Positions 1 to 10,913 of a stretch of DNA of 64,000 nt are shown one piece after another. The stretch is from the NCBI RefSeq assembly GCF_002994635.1, contig NZ_PVNL01000046.1:23795-87794 (forward strand). The letters run 5' to 3'. This DNA comes from Enhygromyxa salina (GTDB taxonomy: Bacteria; Myxococcota_A; Polyangia; Nannocystales; Nannocystaceae). Position 1 is the stretch's first letter, and each line of letters begins with the position of its first letter. Made by a program: the position numbers and the translations under genes. The notes beneath the pieces were generated by a model that worked only from the letters and a program-made list of their open reading frames with translations, made no database searches and was not told the DNA's origin.

Positions 1-849
1 GTCGCCGACGTCGATGATGATCGTGCCCTTGTTGGGGTGGCGCTTCTTGATCAGCACCATCTGCGCGGCCAGGTCCTTCCAGCCGACGCCCGAGATGTTG
101 GACCCGAACCGAGGGTGCGCCGCGCTGATCGTGAACGCCTCGCCAGCCTCCAGCGTGACCCGCAGCGCCAGCGCGTTGTCACCCGGAGCCACCCGCATGC
201 CGCCGGGCGGCAGCAGGTAGAACGGTCGCGCGCGCAGGCCCGCGTTGCTGCCGTTGACCAGCAGCGAGAAGTTGGGCGGCTCACCCGGGCGGGTCTCGGC
301 GACCGCGTAGGCCAGCTCGACGAGGGTCTTGGCCGGGACGCTGGCTTCGACCCCGAACAACACCCGGCCGGGGACCTCGAGCACGTAGGTCTGGGCCTCC
401 TCGAGGGCCTCCAGCCACACCCGCCGAAACGGGCTCCACAGCGAGGTCTTGCACCCGCTCTTGCACTCGCGCGAGGCCGGCCCTGGCGGGACGACGCCGT
501 CGCTGAGCGCGAGGAGCTCCTCGTCGAACACCAGCAACTTCTGGGGCGTCACGGTCACGTAGATGCCCGCCTCGACGCTGCCGCCGTTGGCCAGCGGCAG
601 GTTCTCTGAGCCAAACAGCGCGTTGATCTGGGTGAGCACGACCGTGTCGAAGCCCTGCAGGGTCTGGGGCGCGACCTGGGCTTGGATCAGATCCGCGAGC
701 GAGGGCGGCTCGGGCAGCTGGGTCCCGGAATTGTCGAGCTCCACGTCGACGACCGCGGTCGCGTCGATCGTGTTCACCATGTCGATCATGCCGCCGCTGA
801 GGGGACTCGCAGCCAGGAGCGCCGTGGTCAGTATCGCCAGCTTCGCCAT
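1..849 (-). CDS. Secreted protein of unknown function (3' end outside window)
   Basis: The frame is open from an ATG at 849 to the window edge (283 codons), so the C-terminus is missing. The N-terminus (MAKLAILTTALLAASP) looks like a short signal peptide, which points to the periplasm or cell surface. A CKSGC pair sits near residue 120. The last visible stretch, with a Lys-rich KKRHPNKG segment followed by IIIDVGD, loosely recalls the periplasmic part of ExbD/TolR proteins, but I see no N-terminal ExbD transmembrane motif. The start lies 1 base after the stop of the upstream lipoprotein gene (851-1630), so the two are almost certainly co-transcribed and translationally coupled. I do not recognise a family. 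Confidence 0.75.
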   Translation of the reverse strand, partial: MAKLAILTTALLAASPLSGGMIDMVNTIDATAVVDVELDNSGTQLPEPPSLADLIQAQVAPQTLQGFDTVVLTQINALFGSENLPLANGGSVEAGIYVTVTPQKLLVFDEELLALSDGVVPPGPASRECKSGCKTSLWSPFRRVWLEALEEAQTYVLEVPGRVLFGVEASVPAKTLVELAYAVAETRPGEPPNFSLLVNGSNAGLRARPFYLLPPGGMRVAPGDNALALRVTLEAGEAFTISAAHPRFGSNISGVGWKDLAAQMVLIKKRHPNKGTIIIDVGD

Positions 850-850
850 G

Positions 851-1630
851 TTAAAATTCCTCGATCGGGATGGGGATCCAGCGGGTGTCGACGGTGCCCT
901 CGCGGATCACCCCGAGCGTCGTCGTGTTGCTGACCGAGCGGTTGCGAATCCGGCCTTCGACGTGCTCGTCGACGAGCGGGCCGCCGTCGAGCCAGGCGGG
1001 CAGGCTGGTCAGCATCCCGACCACGACCTGGCGCTCGTCTTCCTTGGCCGTCGCCACCCAGATCTCGTAGGGATCGCCAAAGCAGGTCATGTGCACCAAC
1101 CAGCCGTCGGCGAGGCCGTCGTCGGCTTCACTGGCCAACCCGTTCACCAGTTGCTCGAACTCGTCGCGCCACAGGCCGAGGCTCTTCATCCGGGTCTGCA
1201 CATGGCTGACCACCCGCGGCAGCAGCTCGGCGATCGGCCGGGCCGACTCCGGGCTGCACTCGGCGCCACGCAGTGGTTCGCGGTAGCGCGCGGTCACGTT
1301 CACGAACCGATTTTGGACGGCGTAGGGATCACGGTGATGCTCGAGCTCGCGGCGCAGAGCCTGCAAGATCGAGGTTGGGGACCCCGCGCCGAGCCAGTGC
1401 AGCAGCGCGAACGCGTCCCACGAGCCCAGCTTGGGATCCAGGGTCACGCACCCGCCGCCCTCGCTCTCGACGCAGTGGACGAACGACGTGGCGGCCCGCT
1501 GGGCAGGCTCGGCCGGTCCGACGGTCTGGACCTCGCCGGTTTTGGGTTGACAGGCGGTGGTTGCCACCGCAGCGGCAACCACCAGGCCCATCGTGAGATG
1601 GTTTCGAGCTCGCCGCGCGAACCTATGCAT
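851..1630 (-). CDS. Lipoprotein of unknown function
   Basis: This 259-residue protein starts MHRFARRARNHL and has a hydrophobic stretch ending in the lipobox-like VATTAC, so it should be a lipidated envelope protein. I chose the ATG at 1630 because GGAGG lies 6 bases upstream of it; a longer frame from 1678 has no such site and would bury the signal peptide. The mature part has scattered Cys residues (FVHCVESEGGGC, RGAECSPES) and a Trp-rich middle, but no domain I recognise. It is the first gene of a two-gene minus-strand unit with the secreted protein at 1-849. Confidence 0.7.
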   Translation of the reverse strand: MHRFARRARNHLTMGLVVAAAVATTACQPKTGEVQTVGPAEPAQRAATSFVHCVESEGGGCVTLDPKLGSWDAFALLHWLGAGSPTSILQALRRELEHHRDPYAVQNRFVNVTARYREPLRGAECSPESARPIAELLPRVVSHVQTRMKSLGLWRDEFEQLVNGLASEADDGLADGWLVHMTCFGDPYEIWVATAKEDERQVVVGMLTSLPAWLDGGPLVDEHVEGRIRNRSVSNTTTLGVIREGTVDTRWIPIPIEEF

Positions 1631-1744
1631 GCTTCCTCCAGCCGCGTGAGCGGCTCCGTTCACGAGTAACAGCCGCACCCCAAATCCAGCAACAAAAGTG
1701 CTTTCAGGCTGGGTCCTTGGCGGGCCGCGAGCGGGTAGCCGTTG

Positions 1745-3382
1745 CTAGCCCATGAAGGGGTAGCGCCAGTCTCGCGGGGGGGCGAAGTTCTCTTTGATGG
1801 TCCGGGGTGACACCCAGCGGATCAGGTTCCACATGCTGCCGGCCTTGTCGTTGGTCCCGCTGGCCCGGCCGCCGCCGAACGGCTGCTGACCGACGACGGC
1901 GCCGGTCGGCTTGTCGTTGATGTAGAAGTTGCCGGCCGCGAACCGGAGCTGCTCGACCGCGGTGACCACGGCCGCCCGATCCTGAGCGAAGATCGCCCCG
2001 GTCAACGCGTAGGGGCTGCTCTCGTCACACAGCTGCAGGGTCTGCTCGAACTCGGCCTCGGGGTAGACGTAGATCGTCAAGATCGGACCGAACAGCTCCT
2101 CGACCATGGTCGGGTAGTCCGGCTCGTTGGCGACGATGATCGTGGGGCGCACGAAGTAGCCCTCGGAGTCGTCGTACTCGCCGCCGAGCACCTCTTTGAC
2201 CTCGGAGCCGACGGCGGCCTTGGCCGCGTCGATCGCCGCTTTGTGATCCGCGAACGCGTTCTTGTCGATCACCGCGCCCATGAAATTCGAGAAGTCGCGG
2301 ATATCGCCCATCGTCAGCTCGGCGATCCCGGCCGCGAGCCGCTCGCGCAGCGCTGGCCACAGGTTGTCGGGGATGTACGCGCGCGAGGCCGCCGAGCACT
2401 TTTGGCCCTGGTACTCGAACGCCCCGCGCAGCAGCGCCACGCTCAGGGTCTCGAGCTCGGCGCTGGGGTGGGCGACGACGAAGTCCTTGCCGCCGGTCTC
2501 CCCGACCAGCCGCGGGTACGCGCGGTAGCGATCGAGGTTGTCGCTGGCCTGGCGCCACAGGGTCTTGAAGGTGCTCGTCGAGCCCGTGAAGTGGATCCCG
2601 CCGAGCCGCGCGTCGCCCATGATGGTCGGCCCGACCACGCTCGACGAACCGGGCAGAAAGTTGATGACGCCCGGGGGCAGCCCCGCGGCCTCGAGCAGCT
2701 CCATGATGTAGTGACCCGAGAGGATCGCGGTCGAGGCTGGCTTCCAGATCACCGTGTTGCCGCACAAGGCGGGCGCGGACGGGAGGTTGCCGGCGATCGA
2801 GGTGAAGTTGAACGGCGTGATCGCAAACACGAAGCCGTCGAGCGGGCGGTACTCGGCGCGGTTCCAGACCGCCGACCCCGGCGAGTTCGGCTGCTCGGCG
2901 TAGATGCGCTCGAGGTAGTGGACGTTGAAGCGGAAGAAGTCGATGAGCTCGCAGGCCGAGTCGATCTCCGCCTGGTACACGGTCTTGCTCTGCCCGAGCA
3001 TGGTCGAGGCGTTGAGCTGGTCGCGGAATTCGTCCTCGAGCAGCCGCGCCGCTCGCAAGAAGATCGCCGCGCGGTCCTCGAAGGGCAGCGCCGCCCACGG
3101 GCCGCGAGCGAGCTCGGCCTCGTGCAGGGCCTTGGCGACGTCGGCCTCGCCAGCCTGGTGGGCCAGCCCCGTCACGTGACTGTGACGGTGGGGCAGGACC
3201 ATCTCGCGGGTGTTGCCGGTCCTGACCTTCTCGCCGCCGATCACCAGCGGGACTTCGATCTGCGTGGCGAGCTGCCGATCGAGCTCAATCTCGATGCGCG
3301 CGCGCTCGCGGCTGCCGGGAGCATAGTCACGCACCGGTTCATTGGCGGGCGTGGGGATCGGGGAAGAGCCGAACGACGACAT
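1745..3382 (-). CDS. pruA: L-glutamate gamma-semialdehyde (1-pyrroline-5-carboxylate) dehydrogenase
   Basis: An NAD-dependent aldehyde dehydrogenase that oxidises glutamate semialdehyde (from P5C) to glutamate, the second step of proline breakdown, in the cytoplasm. Its 545 residues match the usual length of the stand-alone P5CDH family. Visible hallmarks are the ITPFNFTSIAGNLPSAPAL segment and IWKPA in the Rossmann part, the GSTSTFK cofactor-binding turn, VGETGGKDF with the general-base Glu, and GQKCSAASR with the catalytic Cys; EELFGPILTIYVYP follows near the C-terminus. The start at 3382 has a GGGGGT ribosome site. No proline dehydrogenase (PutA/ProdH) gene lies next to it. Family assignment is firm; substrate is by homology. 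Confidence 0.93.
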   Translation of the reverse strand: MSSFGSSPIPTPANEPVRDYAPGSRERARIEIELDRQLATQIEVPLVIGGEKVRTGNTREMVLPHRHSHVTGLAHQAGEADVAKALHEAELARGPWAALPFEDRAAIFLRAARLLEDEFRDQLNASTMLGQSKTVYQAEIDSACELIDFFRFNVHYLERIYAEQPNSPGSAVWNRAEYRPLDGFVFAITPFNFTSIAGNLPSAPALCGNTVIWKPASTAILSGHYIMELLEAAGLPPGVINFLPGSSSVVGPTIMGDARLGGIHFTGSTSTFKTLWRQASDNLDRYRAYPRLVGETGGKDFVVAHPSAELETLSVALLRGAFEYQGQKCSAASRAYIPDNLWPALRERLAAGIAELTMGDIRDFSNFMGAVIDKNAFADHKAAIDAAKAAVGSEVKEVLGGEYDDSEGYFVRPTIIVANEPDYPTMVEELFGPILTIYVYPEAEFEQTLQLCDESSPYALTGAIFAQDRAAVVTAVEQLRFAAGNFYINDKPTGAVVGQQPFGGGRASGTNDKAGSMWNLIRWVSPRTIKENFAPPRDWRYPFMG

Positions 3383-3454
3383 ACCCCCATGTACCAGGGT
3401 TTGACGCCCGCAGACACCTCGGTGGGCGTCGTTCAGCTACAGCTCGAGCTACCG

Positions 3455-4135
3455 CTACCGCTTCCGGCGGCGGGAGAACGCGAGCAGCAGGCCCAGGCCG
3501 AGCAGTGAGGCGAGGCCACCGCCGTGTGAGTCGGACACCGAGCAGCCCTTCTTGCCAGGGTGGATTGGGCCGGGCTCGGCTGGCTCGGGGCCGTTGGTGG
3601 CTGGCTCGACCGGCTGGATCGGCTCGGGCTCGGGATCGGCGGGGCCCGGGTCGGTGGTGGGCGTCTCTTCGTTGGGTTGATCGAGGGTGTCCGCGTTGGC
3701 GTCGAGCAAGGCGATGTCGTCGGCCGCGTCGGCCAACGCGGTGGTCCGCGAGCACAGGTTGTCGCGGGCCTGGCCCTGGTCGTCGATCCGCGCGTAGATC
3801 AACCACTCGCTGCCGGGATCTCCATACGCGCGGCCACACGCCGCGCTGTTGTCGGCGGTGTCGATGTTGATCTTCGCGTCGAGCTGGCCCTTGAAGGTGC
3901 GGATGACCTCGAACGTGAACACCTTGGTCTTCATCGCGTGTGGGCCCCCCTGGGGTCCGTCGGCGACGGCGAGCAGCTTGGCAGTGAACACCGCGTCCGA
4001 GTCGCGCGCGGCCTCGAGCGCGCCGGGCGTGCGAATGCAGGAGCAAGCCGTCGCCTCGGCTGGGGCCAGCAACAACGCGGGCGGGATCAGAGCGAGGGCG
4101 AGCACGCTAGCAGCGAAGAGTCGGCGCAGACGCAT
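3455..4135 (-). CDS. Netrin/TIMP-like domain protein with MYXO-CTERM-type tail
   Basis: A 226-residue secreted protein. Residues 1-30 form a signal peptide, directly followed by ACSCIRTPGALEAARDSDAVF, which resembles the start of the NTR/TIMP-like fold found in many bacterial secreted proteins. A Pro/Glu-rich spacer (about 155-195) leads to GKKGCSVSDS, a hydrophobic stretch (GGGLASLLGLGLLLAF) and SRRRKR. A Cys followed by one transmembrane helix and an Arg cluster is the layout of the MYXO-CTERM surface-anchoring signal of Myxococcota. The protein is therefore probably exported and anchored on the cell surface. The target of the NTR-like domain is unknown. It diverges from ybiT. Confidence 0.8.
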   Translation of the reverse strand: MRLRRLFAASVLALALIPPALLLAPAEATACSCIRTPGALEAARDSDAVFTAKLLAVADGPQGGPHAMKTKVFTFEVIRTFKGQLDAKINIDTADNSAACGRAYGDPGSEWLIYARIDDQGQARDNLCSRTTALADAADDIALLDANADTLDQPNEETPTTDPGPADPEPEPIQPVEPATNGPEPAEPGPIHPGKKGCSVSDSHGGGLASLLGLGLLLAFSRRRKR

Positions 4136-4421
4136 GACGGCAACCTACCACCTCCATGGCGAGCAGGCCCGATCTCCGGGCGGATCGTGGCCTGCGCCGG
4201 GATCGAGATCCGCGCGGACCGCCGTGAGCTGGCGCGGCACCACAGCGGTCCAGAACGAAGGGGCCCATGTGTTCGGCCTCGCCGGGCCTCGCGCGGCGGG
4301 GGGCGCCTTGAAACCGGTCGCGCCTTGACCTAAACAGGCCCCCGCGTGGACCCGCCGCGCACGAATGTCGTCCGCACGCGGGCCAGAGATCTGGTCTGCG
4401 CCGACAACAGAGTGAATTACT
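4136..4421. other. Divergent intergenic region upstream of the MYXO-CTERM gene and ybiT
   Basis: These 286 bases separate two divergent genes and must hold both promoters. A TTGACC hexamer at about 4325-4330 could be a -35 element for ybiT, but I see no matching -10 element. Frames running into this stretch have codon use unlike a real gene, so I see no coding sequence here. Confidence 0.4.
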
Positions 4422-6035
<1,614 letters not shown>

Positions 6036-6044
6036 GCTACTTTA

Positions 6045-6129
6045 CCCCCAGACGGACCCGACTCGACACGTGCTCGGCTTCGCCTCCGCGCGCGTCGCCA
6101 CCCTCGCTGCGCTCGGGTCCGTCTGGGGG
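6045..6129. terminator. Long inverted repeat between convergent genes
   Basis: CCCCCAGACGGACCCGA at 6045-6061 is repeated perfectly in reverse complement at 6113-6129, with a 51-base GC-rich centre. It lies between the convergent ends of ybiT and the beta-propeller lipoprotein, so it most likely acts as a bidirectional terminator or mRNA 3'-end stabiliser. There is no U-run, so Rho-independent action in the classical sense is not shown. Confidence 0.6.
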
Positions 6130-6131
6130 TC

Positions 6132-8303
6132 TCACAACTCGCAGACGCTGAGCTGGTTGGTGAAGCCCTGCACGACCGGGGGCGTGCGCCGGACCTCGAA
6201 GGCCAGCCCGCAGCGGGCGGTCAGCGGGGTGCCATCACTGGCGTCGAGCACCACGCCGCCGCCGAGCGTCGCCGGGATCGCGAGCGCCTCGCTGGCGTCG
6301 GACCACGACATCCCGTTGATCGCGGGGATCGGCTGGGCCCACGCGGGCTGCAGACTACTGGCGTCGTAGACCGTGATCACCTGGCCGGGATCGCGCTGCT
6401 GGACGATCGCGATCCGCCGACCATCGCGGCTGGGGACCATCATCGTCACGAATCCGGCGGGCAGCTGCAGCTCCTCGCTGGTCTCGCCGCGCTCGATGTG
6501 CAGGGTGGGTCGGGAGCCGGTCGTGCGCACCCAGTAGACGGTCTCGTCCGCACCCACGCTGAACTGCTCGGGTACTCCGAAGCTCAGGGCCTCGCCGGTC
6601 GCCAGCGCAGCTTCGGTGTCGAGGCCGGGCCGCAGCTCGGCCAGGGTGAAATTGCGAAGCTTGCCGCTGCCGTCGATCGTCCACGCGCCCCAGCTGTCGA
6701 GCGGCTCACCGCGTGGCGCGAGCAGCCCAGCGAGGTTGGCGCTCGCGTGGGTGAGGTAGCGACCCCCAAACCGCCCGTCGGTGAGCTCGACGACGCTCGG
6801 GTTCTGCCACAGGTTGGTGCGGACGAACATCACGCCGTCGCCCTCGCCGTTGCGCCCGAGCTCCGCGAGCTGGATGTTGTTCCCGAGATCTGCCGCGCTG
6901 ATGATCTCACCATCGCGCCAGCGCACGACCTGGGCGCCACCTGCCCAGTCGAGCATGACCAGCCGCTCTTCGTCGAGGAACTCGATGAAGCGCTGACCGA
7001 GCCCGCGGGTGCGGGGGATCTCCACGACCACGCGATCGCCCTGGCGGGTCTGCTCGACCGCGACGCGGTCGGTCAGCGCCCACGCCACGGTCAGCGCCGA
7101 GGGTGAGAGCGCGGCATCGGTCACGCTGATCTGCTCGTAGCCGAGGTAGGCGAGGTCGTCGGTGTCGAGCTGGTGGACCGCCAGCCAGTTGCTCGCAGGC
7201 GCGACCCTCAGGCCGGCCACGAAGGTCGCGGCGAGGTGATTGATCGTCGGGGTGCTGCGCAGGGCGACCAGCTCGACGTTGCGGTCTTGCAGATCCACGA
7301 CGCGGCCGAGCCCGGTGCCGTCGTCGAGCAGCACCCGACCGCGGGGCAGCAGCCCAAACCGCGGCTGCACGCCGTTTGGGATCTGGCTGTTGACCGAGAC
7401 CTGGCGGCCGTCCTCGAGCTGGATCGCGATCACCGTCCAGGTCGCGCCGCCGAGCCGCTGGCGCTGGATGAACACGGCCGCGCGCCCGTCGGGGGACACG
7501 CTGGGGTTGTCGCTCGTCGGCGGGGAGTCGAGGTGGATGGTCTGGCGGGGGCCCGCGAGCGCGAGCTTACCGTCGGTGATCGACAGCGGGAGCAGCTCGA
7601 CGGCGAACCGGCCCTCGGCGCGGTCGAACTCGCCAGCGGTCAGCGCGATGACCTGCGGACCGCCCTCGGCGTGGGGGGCGATCCGCAGCGCGGCCGGCCG
7701 CAGCGAGGGCTGATCGAGGCGCGCGAGCTCGGTGCCGTGGTGGTCGAGCAGGCGCAGGACGTGGTCTCCGCCGACCGCGACGAGCTGCTTGCCACCCGGC
7801 ATCACCACGATCTCCGTGATCGGATCTGTCGGCGTCAGGCTGGCCAGCGGCTGCATCTTGCCGGCCTTGTCGACGCCGACGATCCGCCCGCCGCCCGCCG
7901 CGTCGAGCAGCGCGAGCGTCCACCCACCCGCGCCGTCGGACGCCACCGCCATCGACCGTGGATCCTGGATGGGCACGATCAGGGGCTCGCGCGAGCCATC
8001 GAGGGCCGGCCACAGGCGCACGCCGCCGGTCGCGTCACGCGTGATCGCGGCGCCGCCGAGCGGATCGACGGCGACCATGGTGATCGCGGCGCCGTGCGGG
8101 ACCCCGACGCTGGCGAACACGATCGGATCGCCGGTCGGCTCGGGCAGGTTCGCGTCTGGATCAGCGCCGTCGGGTGTGGACGCGTCGTCGGGATGCCGGC
8201 TCGCGCCGTCGCGCTTGCAGCCGCCGAGCAGGGTGGTCGCGGTCAGGGCCATGCAAGCCAGGCGAGCCAGGCGTGCGCGTGTGCGGACAGACGTCGAGGT
8301 CAT
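6132..8303 (-). CDS. Lipoprotein with WD40-like beta-propeller
   Basis: A 723-residue protein with an N-terminal signal ending in LLGGC (lipobox, Cys29), a short acidic spacer, then a series of repeats of the type DPLGGAAITRDATGGVRLW, DGAGGWTLALLD, GGKQLVAVGGDHVLRLLDHHG and SPDGRAAVFIQR. These are the blades of a WD40/TolB-like propeller, so it is probably a periplasmic or surface binding protein rather than an enzyme. It has no partner in an operon: the upstream neighbour on the same strand lies 136 bases away. The ligand is unknown. Confidence 0.75.
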   Translation of the reverse strand: MTSTSVRTRARLARLACMALTATTLLGGCKRDGASRHPDDASTPDGADPDANLPEPTGDPIVFASVGVPHGAAITMVAVDPLGGAAITRDATGGVRLWPALDGSREPLIVPIQDPRSMAVASDGAGGWTLALLDAAGGGRIVGVDKAGKMQPLASLTPTDPITEIVVMPGGKQLVAVGGDHVLRLLDHHGTELARLDQPSLRPAALRIAPHAEGGPQVIALTAGEFDRAEGRFAVELLPLSITDGKLALAGPRQTIHLDSPPTSDNPSVSPDGRAAVFIQRQRLGGATWTVIAIQLEDGRQVSVNSQIPNGVQPRFGLLPRGRVLLDDGTGLGRVVDLQDRNVELVALRSTPTINHLAATFVAGLRVAPASNWLAVHQLDTDDLAYLGYEQISVTDAALSPSALTVAWALTDRVAVEQTRQGDRVVVEIPRTRGLGQRFIEFLDEERLVMLDWAGGAQVVRWRDGEIISAADLGNNIQLAELGRNGEGDGVMFVRTNLWQNPSVVELTDGRFGGRYLTHASANLAGLLAPRGEPLDSWGAWTIDGSGKLRNFTLAELRPGLDTEAALATGEALSFGVPEQFSVGADETVYWVRTTGSRPTLHIERGETSEELQLPAGFVTMMVPSRDGRRIAIVQQRDPGQVITVYDASSLQPAWAQPIPAINGMSWSDASEALAIPATLGGGVVLDASDGTPLTARCGLAFEVRRTPPVVQGFTNQLSVCEL

Positions 8304-8439
8304 CGTGGATCTCCGAGGATAGCGGCGCGCTCGCGGGCGCCCCAGCGTACCGGAGCGTCAGCCAGCGGAGAAAGCCAGGTCCCGGACCGGATCCCAGCCC
8401 AAGTCCCGGACCAGTTCCCAGCCGGGGATCGAGTCCCGC

Positions 8440-10473
8440 TCAGAGGCTCTCGAGGTAGGCGATCAGATCACCGAGCTGCCGCTCGTTCAGGTGGGCGGTC
8501 TGGCCCATGTCGTGGACGCTGCCCTTGTCGGTCAACAGCGCCCGCAGGGTTCGCGCGCTGCCATCGTGATAGTAGGGGGCGGTGTGGGCCAGCCCGATCA
8601 GCGACGGCGTGTCGACGCTGCCGATGTTGGTGGCGAGATCGTGCAGCTGTCCGTCGGCGAACTTGGGGCCGTCGTGGCAGGCCGAGCAGGCTGCCTCGGC
8701 GCTCTCGAACACCTCTTTGCCGCGCGCGATGGTCTTGGCGTCGTCGGCCGCGGGCGGCACCGGCTGCGGCAGGCTCTCGAGGAAGGCCTGCAGATCCGCG
8801 ACCTCGCGGGGCCCGAGCCCCGAGCCGCCGAGCCGCCCGACGGTGTTGCTGAGGCTGGTCGGCAGGTCCGAGTCTTTGCCGTCCCACTTGAACGGATGTG
8901 AGCCCGCGACCCGGCCGGCGAGCAGCGGCGTCTGCAGGTTGTGCCCCTCGATCCGCCACGACAGCCCGTCGGTGCGACCCTCGGCGTGGCAGCTGGCGCA
9001 GGCCATGACCCCACCGGTGGAGATCCGGTGATCCTGGCCGCGGCGGAACAGCTCGGCGCCACGCTGGGCCGCCGCCGAGCGTGAGCTGGGCCCGAGCGAG
9101 TCCCCGAGCGGCATCGACGAGGGCACGCCCACGCTCTCGACCGTCGACAGATCCACGCGGACCAGCGAGCGATCGAGCTCGCAGTGAACGAACAGCTCCG
9201 CGCCGTCGACCGCAAGCCCGTCGGGCCCACACGCCCCATTCGCGCTCTGGGCGACGGTGATCCAGCTCATGTGGATCGACGACTGCGAGACCTCGGCGAC
9301 CGCCATGATCTGATCGTTGCCGTAGCCGGCCAGGAACAGGGTGTCGGAGCCAGCGTCATAGGCGAGCGCGCGGGGCTGGTGCACGCCGATCTCGGCGAAC
9401 GCGAGGCTGGGGGCGAAGCTGTTCTCGGCGTCGATCATCGCCATGCGGTGGGTGATCGGGGCCGTGAACCCGCCGCCGCCGCCGTAGGATCCGGTGTCTT
9501 CAAACCCATTGGACGGCAGGTGCGGGGTGCTGAGCTGGTGGGGCGCGATCGCCAGGTCGTTGCCGATGTAGCCGACCGCGTAGGTGTTGCGAGCGAAGCG
9601 AAGCCCCACGTCCTTCAGATCCGCGAGCGAGGGATCACCACCCATGAAGCGCGGCGCCTCGAAGCCTGCGTCGGCGTTCATGAACTCACCCGAGAACGGA
9701 TCGGTGCCGACCCGGTGGGCCGGATCCAGGGTCACGTAGTCGACGCTGGGGCTGGTCCCGAGATCGACGCTCGCGACCGCGCCCGTGGTCAAGAACCCGA
9801 CGATCGCGTGCTTGCCATCGGCTGCGACCGCGACCCCGCGGGGCTCGGCCGCCAGCGCGACGCGCCAGCGCGGGTGCATGGTCTGGGTGTCGAGCGCGAC
9901 GAGCTCGTGATTGGCGACCGACGTGATGTAGATCGTCGCGCCGTCGGGGCTGAGCGCGAGGCCGTGCGGCTCGCGAACCGCCGCGCTGTCGAGCACCTCG
10001 AAGCTGCGCGCCCCGGCCCGCACTCGCACGACCTTGTTGGCCTGCCGATCCGCCACGTAGACCAGCTCGTGCTTGGGATCCGAGACCAGCTCGCCCGCGC
10101 CAACGCCAAACTCGAGGCTCGCGAGCTGCTCACCCGCGCGAGTGGTCCGAACCAGCTTGCCGCTGTCACGGTCGAGGGCCAGGACACCGTGCGCGTCGAG
10201 GGCCAAGGTGCCCCCGTGGCTGCCCGCGTGCGGCGTGACCGTGGGTGCCGTGGTCCCGCCGAGCGGCATGTCATCGAGGCGGAACTGCGCAACGCTGAAC
10301 CCGAACCCTCCGTGGTCCATGAACGGCTCCTCGAACATCATGTCGTCGAATTCGACGTTCTGCATCGGCATCCGGCGACCCTGGGCCTCGTCGGGGTGGC
10401 CCAGGCCAAAGCCAAACGCGAGCGCGGCGAGGGAGAGGAGCGACACCGAGACCAGGGGCTTGCGCAGACTCAT
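8440..10473 (-). CDS. Di-haem cytochrome c protein with N-terminal YVTN-type beta-propeller
   Basis: A 677-residue exported protein. A signal peptide (MSLRKPLVSVSLLSLAAL) is followed by propeller repeats such as LVSDPKHELVYVADRQANKVVRV and LALSPDGATIYITSVANHELVALD (about 110-420), as in YncE/YVTN proteins. The C-terminal third has two haem c sites, CASCH and CSACH, each followed by distal Met candidates, resembling the cytochrome c peroxidase/MauG superfamily. It is probably a periplasmic electron-transfer or peroxidase-like enzyme. I chose the ATG at 10473 because AGGAG lies upstream and the signal peptide begins there; a start at 10524 would add 17 non-signal residues. Substrate is unknown. 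Confidence 0.78.
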   Translation of the reverse strand: MSLRKPLVSVSLLSLAALAFGFGLGHPDEAQGRRMPMQNVEFDDMMFEEPFMDHGGFGFSVAQFRLDDMPLGGTTAPTVTPHAGSHGGTLALDAHGVLALDRDSGKLVRTTRAGEQLASLEFGVGAGELVSDPKHELVYVADRQANKVVRVRAGARSFEVLDSAAVREPHGLALSPDGATIYITSVANHELVALDTQTMHPRWRVALAAEPRGVAVAADGKHAIVGFLTTGAVASVDLGTSPSVDYVTLDPAHRVGTDPFSGEFMNADAGFEAPRFMGGDPSLADLKDVGLRFARNTYAVGYIGNDLAIAPHQLSTPHLPSNGFEDTGSYGGGGGFTAPITHRMAMIDAENSFAPSLAFAEIGVHQPRALAYDAGSDTLFLAGYGNDQIMAVAEVSQSSIHMSWITVAQSANGACGPDGLAVDGAELFVHCELDRSLVRVDLSTVESVGVPSSMPLGDSLGPSSRSAAAQRGAELFRRGQDHRISTGGVMACASCHAEGRTDGLSWRIEGHNLQTPLLAGRVAGSHPFKWDGKDSDLPTSLSNTVGRLGGSGLGPREVADLQAFLESLPQPVPPAADDAKTIARGKEVFESAEAACSACHDGPKFADGQLHDLATNIGSVDTPSLIGLAHTAPYYHDGSARTLRALLTDKGSVHDMGQTAHLNERQLGDLIAYLESL

Positions 10474-10690
10474 CGAGGCCCGTTGACGCTCCTGTGGCCG
10501 GTTTGTTTTCAGTTGTTGGTGCAAACTTGCACAGACAATTTGCGAGTTTTACACGCCCGTTACCGCGGACGCGCGAAACCGCGCAAAACCGCGTGGATCT
10601 CGTGATCGCGAGATCGGGGGCGCGTGAATTGCGGGCTGCGAAAGCGCGTTCGCGGGTGACCGCGGCAGGGGCATCGGGCAGGCTTTCGCG
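10474..10690. promoter_or_regulatory. Divergent promoter region with inverted repeat
   Basis: This divergent spacer between the cytochrome/propeller gene and a small membrane protein gene is AT-richer than its surroundings near 10500-10555. It contains a perfect 7-base inverted repeat, GATCTCG at 10596-10602 and CGAGATC at 10609-10615, and repeated CGCGAAACCGCGCAAAACCGCG-like elements at about 10571-10592. These could bind a regulator, but no particular factor is implied. Confidence 0.4.
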
Positions 10691-10912
10691 GTGGCAGACA
10701 AGGACGACGAGGCGGCACCGAGCGGGGGTCCACTGGCGTGGCTGAGCAAGCGCGCCGGACTGGTGATCCTGGTCATCATTGGCGCGATCGTCGGGCTGCG
10801 CCTGATGTCCTCGTGGATCAAGTGGCTGTTGATCGCGATGGTCGTCGGCGCGCTGGTCTATCTGGTCAAGAGCGCCATGGGTGACGAGTCGAGCTCGGAT
10901 CAGTCCGAGTAG
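10691..10912 (+). CDS. Small membrane protein
   Basis: A 73-residue protein with a GTG start. A charged N-terminus (MADKDDEAAPSGG) is followed by two close hydrophobic helices (about 24-40 and 44-60) and an acidic tail (GDESSSDQSE). It probably sits in the inner membrane as a hairpin. The balance of charge at both ends and the well-formed helices argue that it is real, but the family is unknown. Confidence 0.6.
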   Translation: MADKDDEAAPSGGPLAWLSKRAGLVILVIIGAIVGLRLMSSWIKWLLIAMVVGALVYLVKSAMGDESSSDQSE

Positions 10913-10913
10913 T

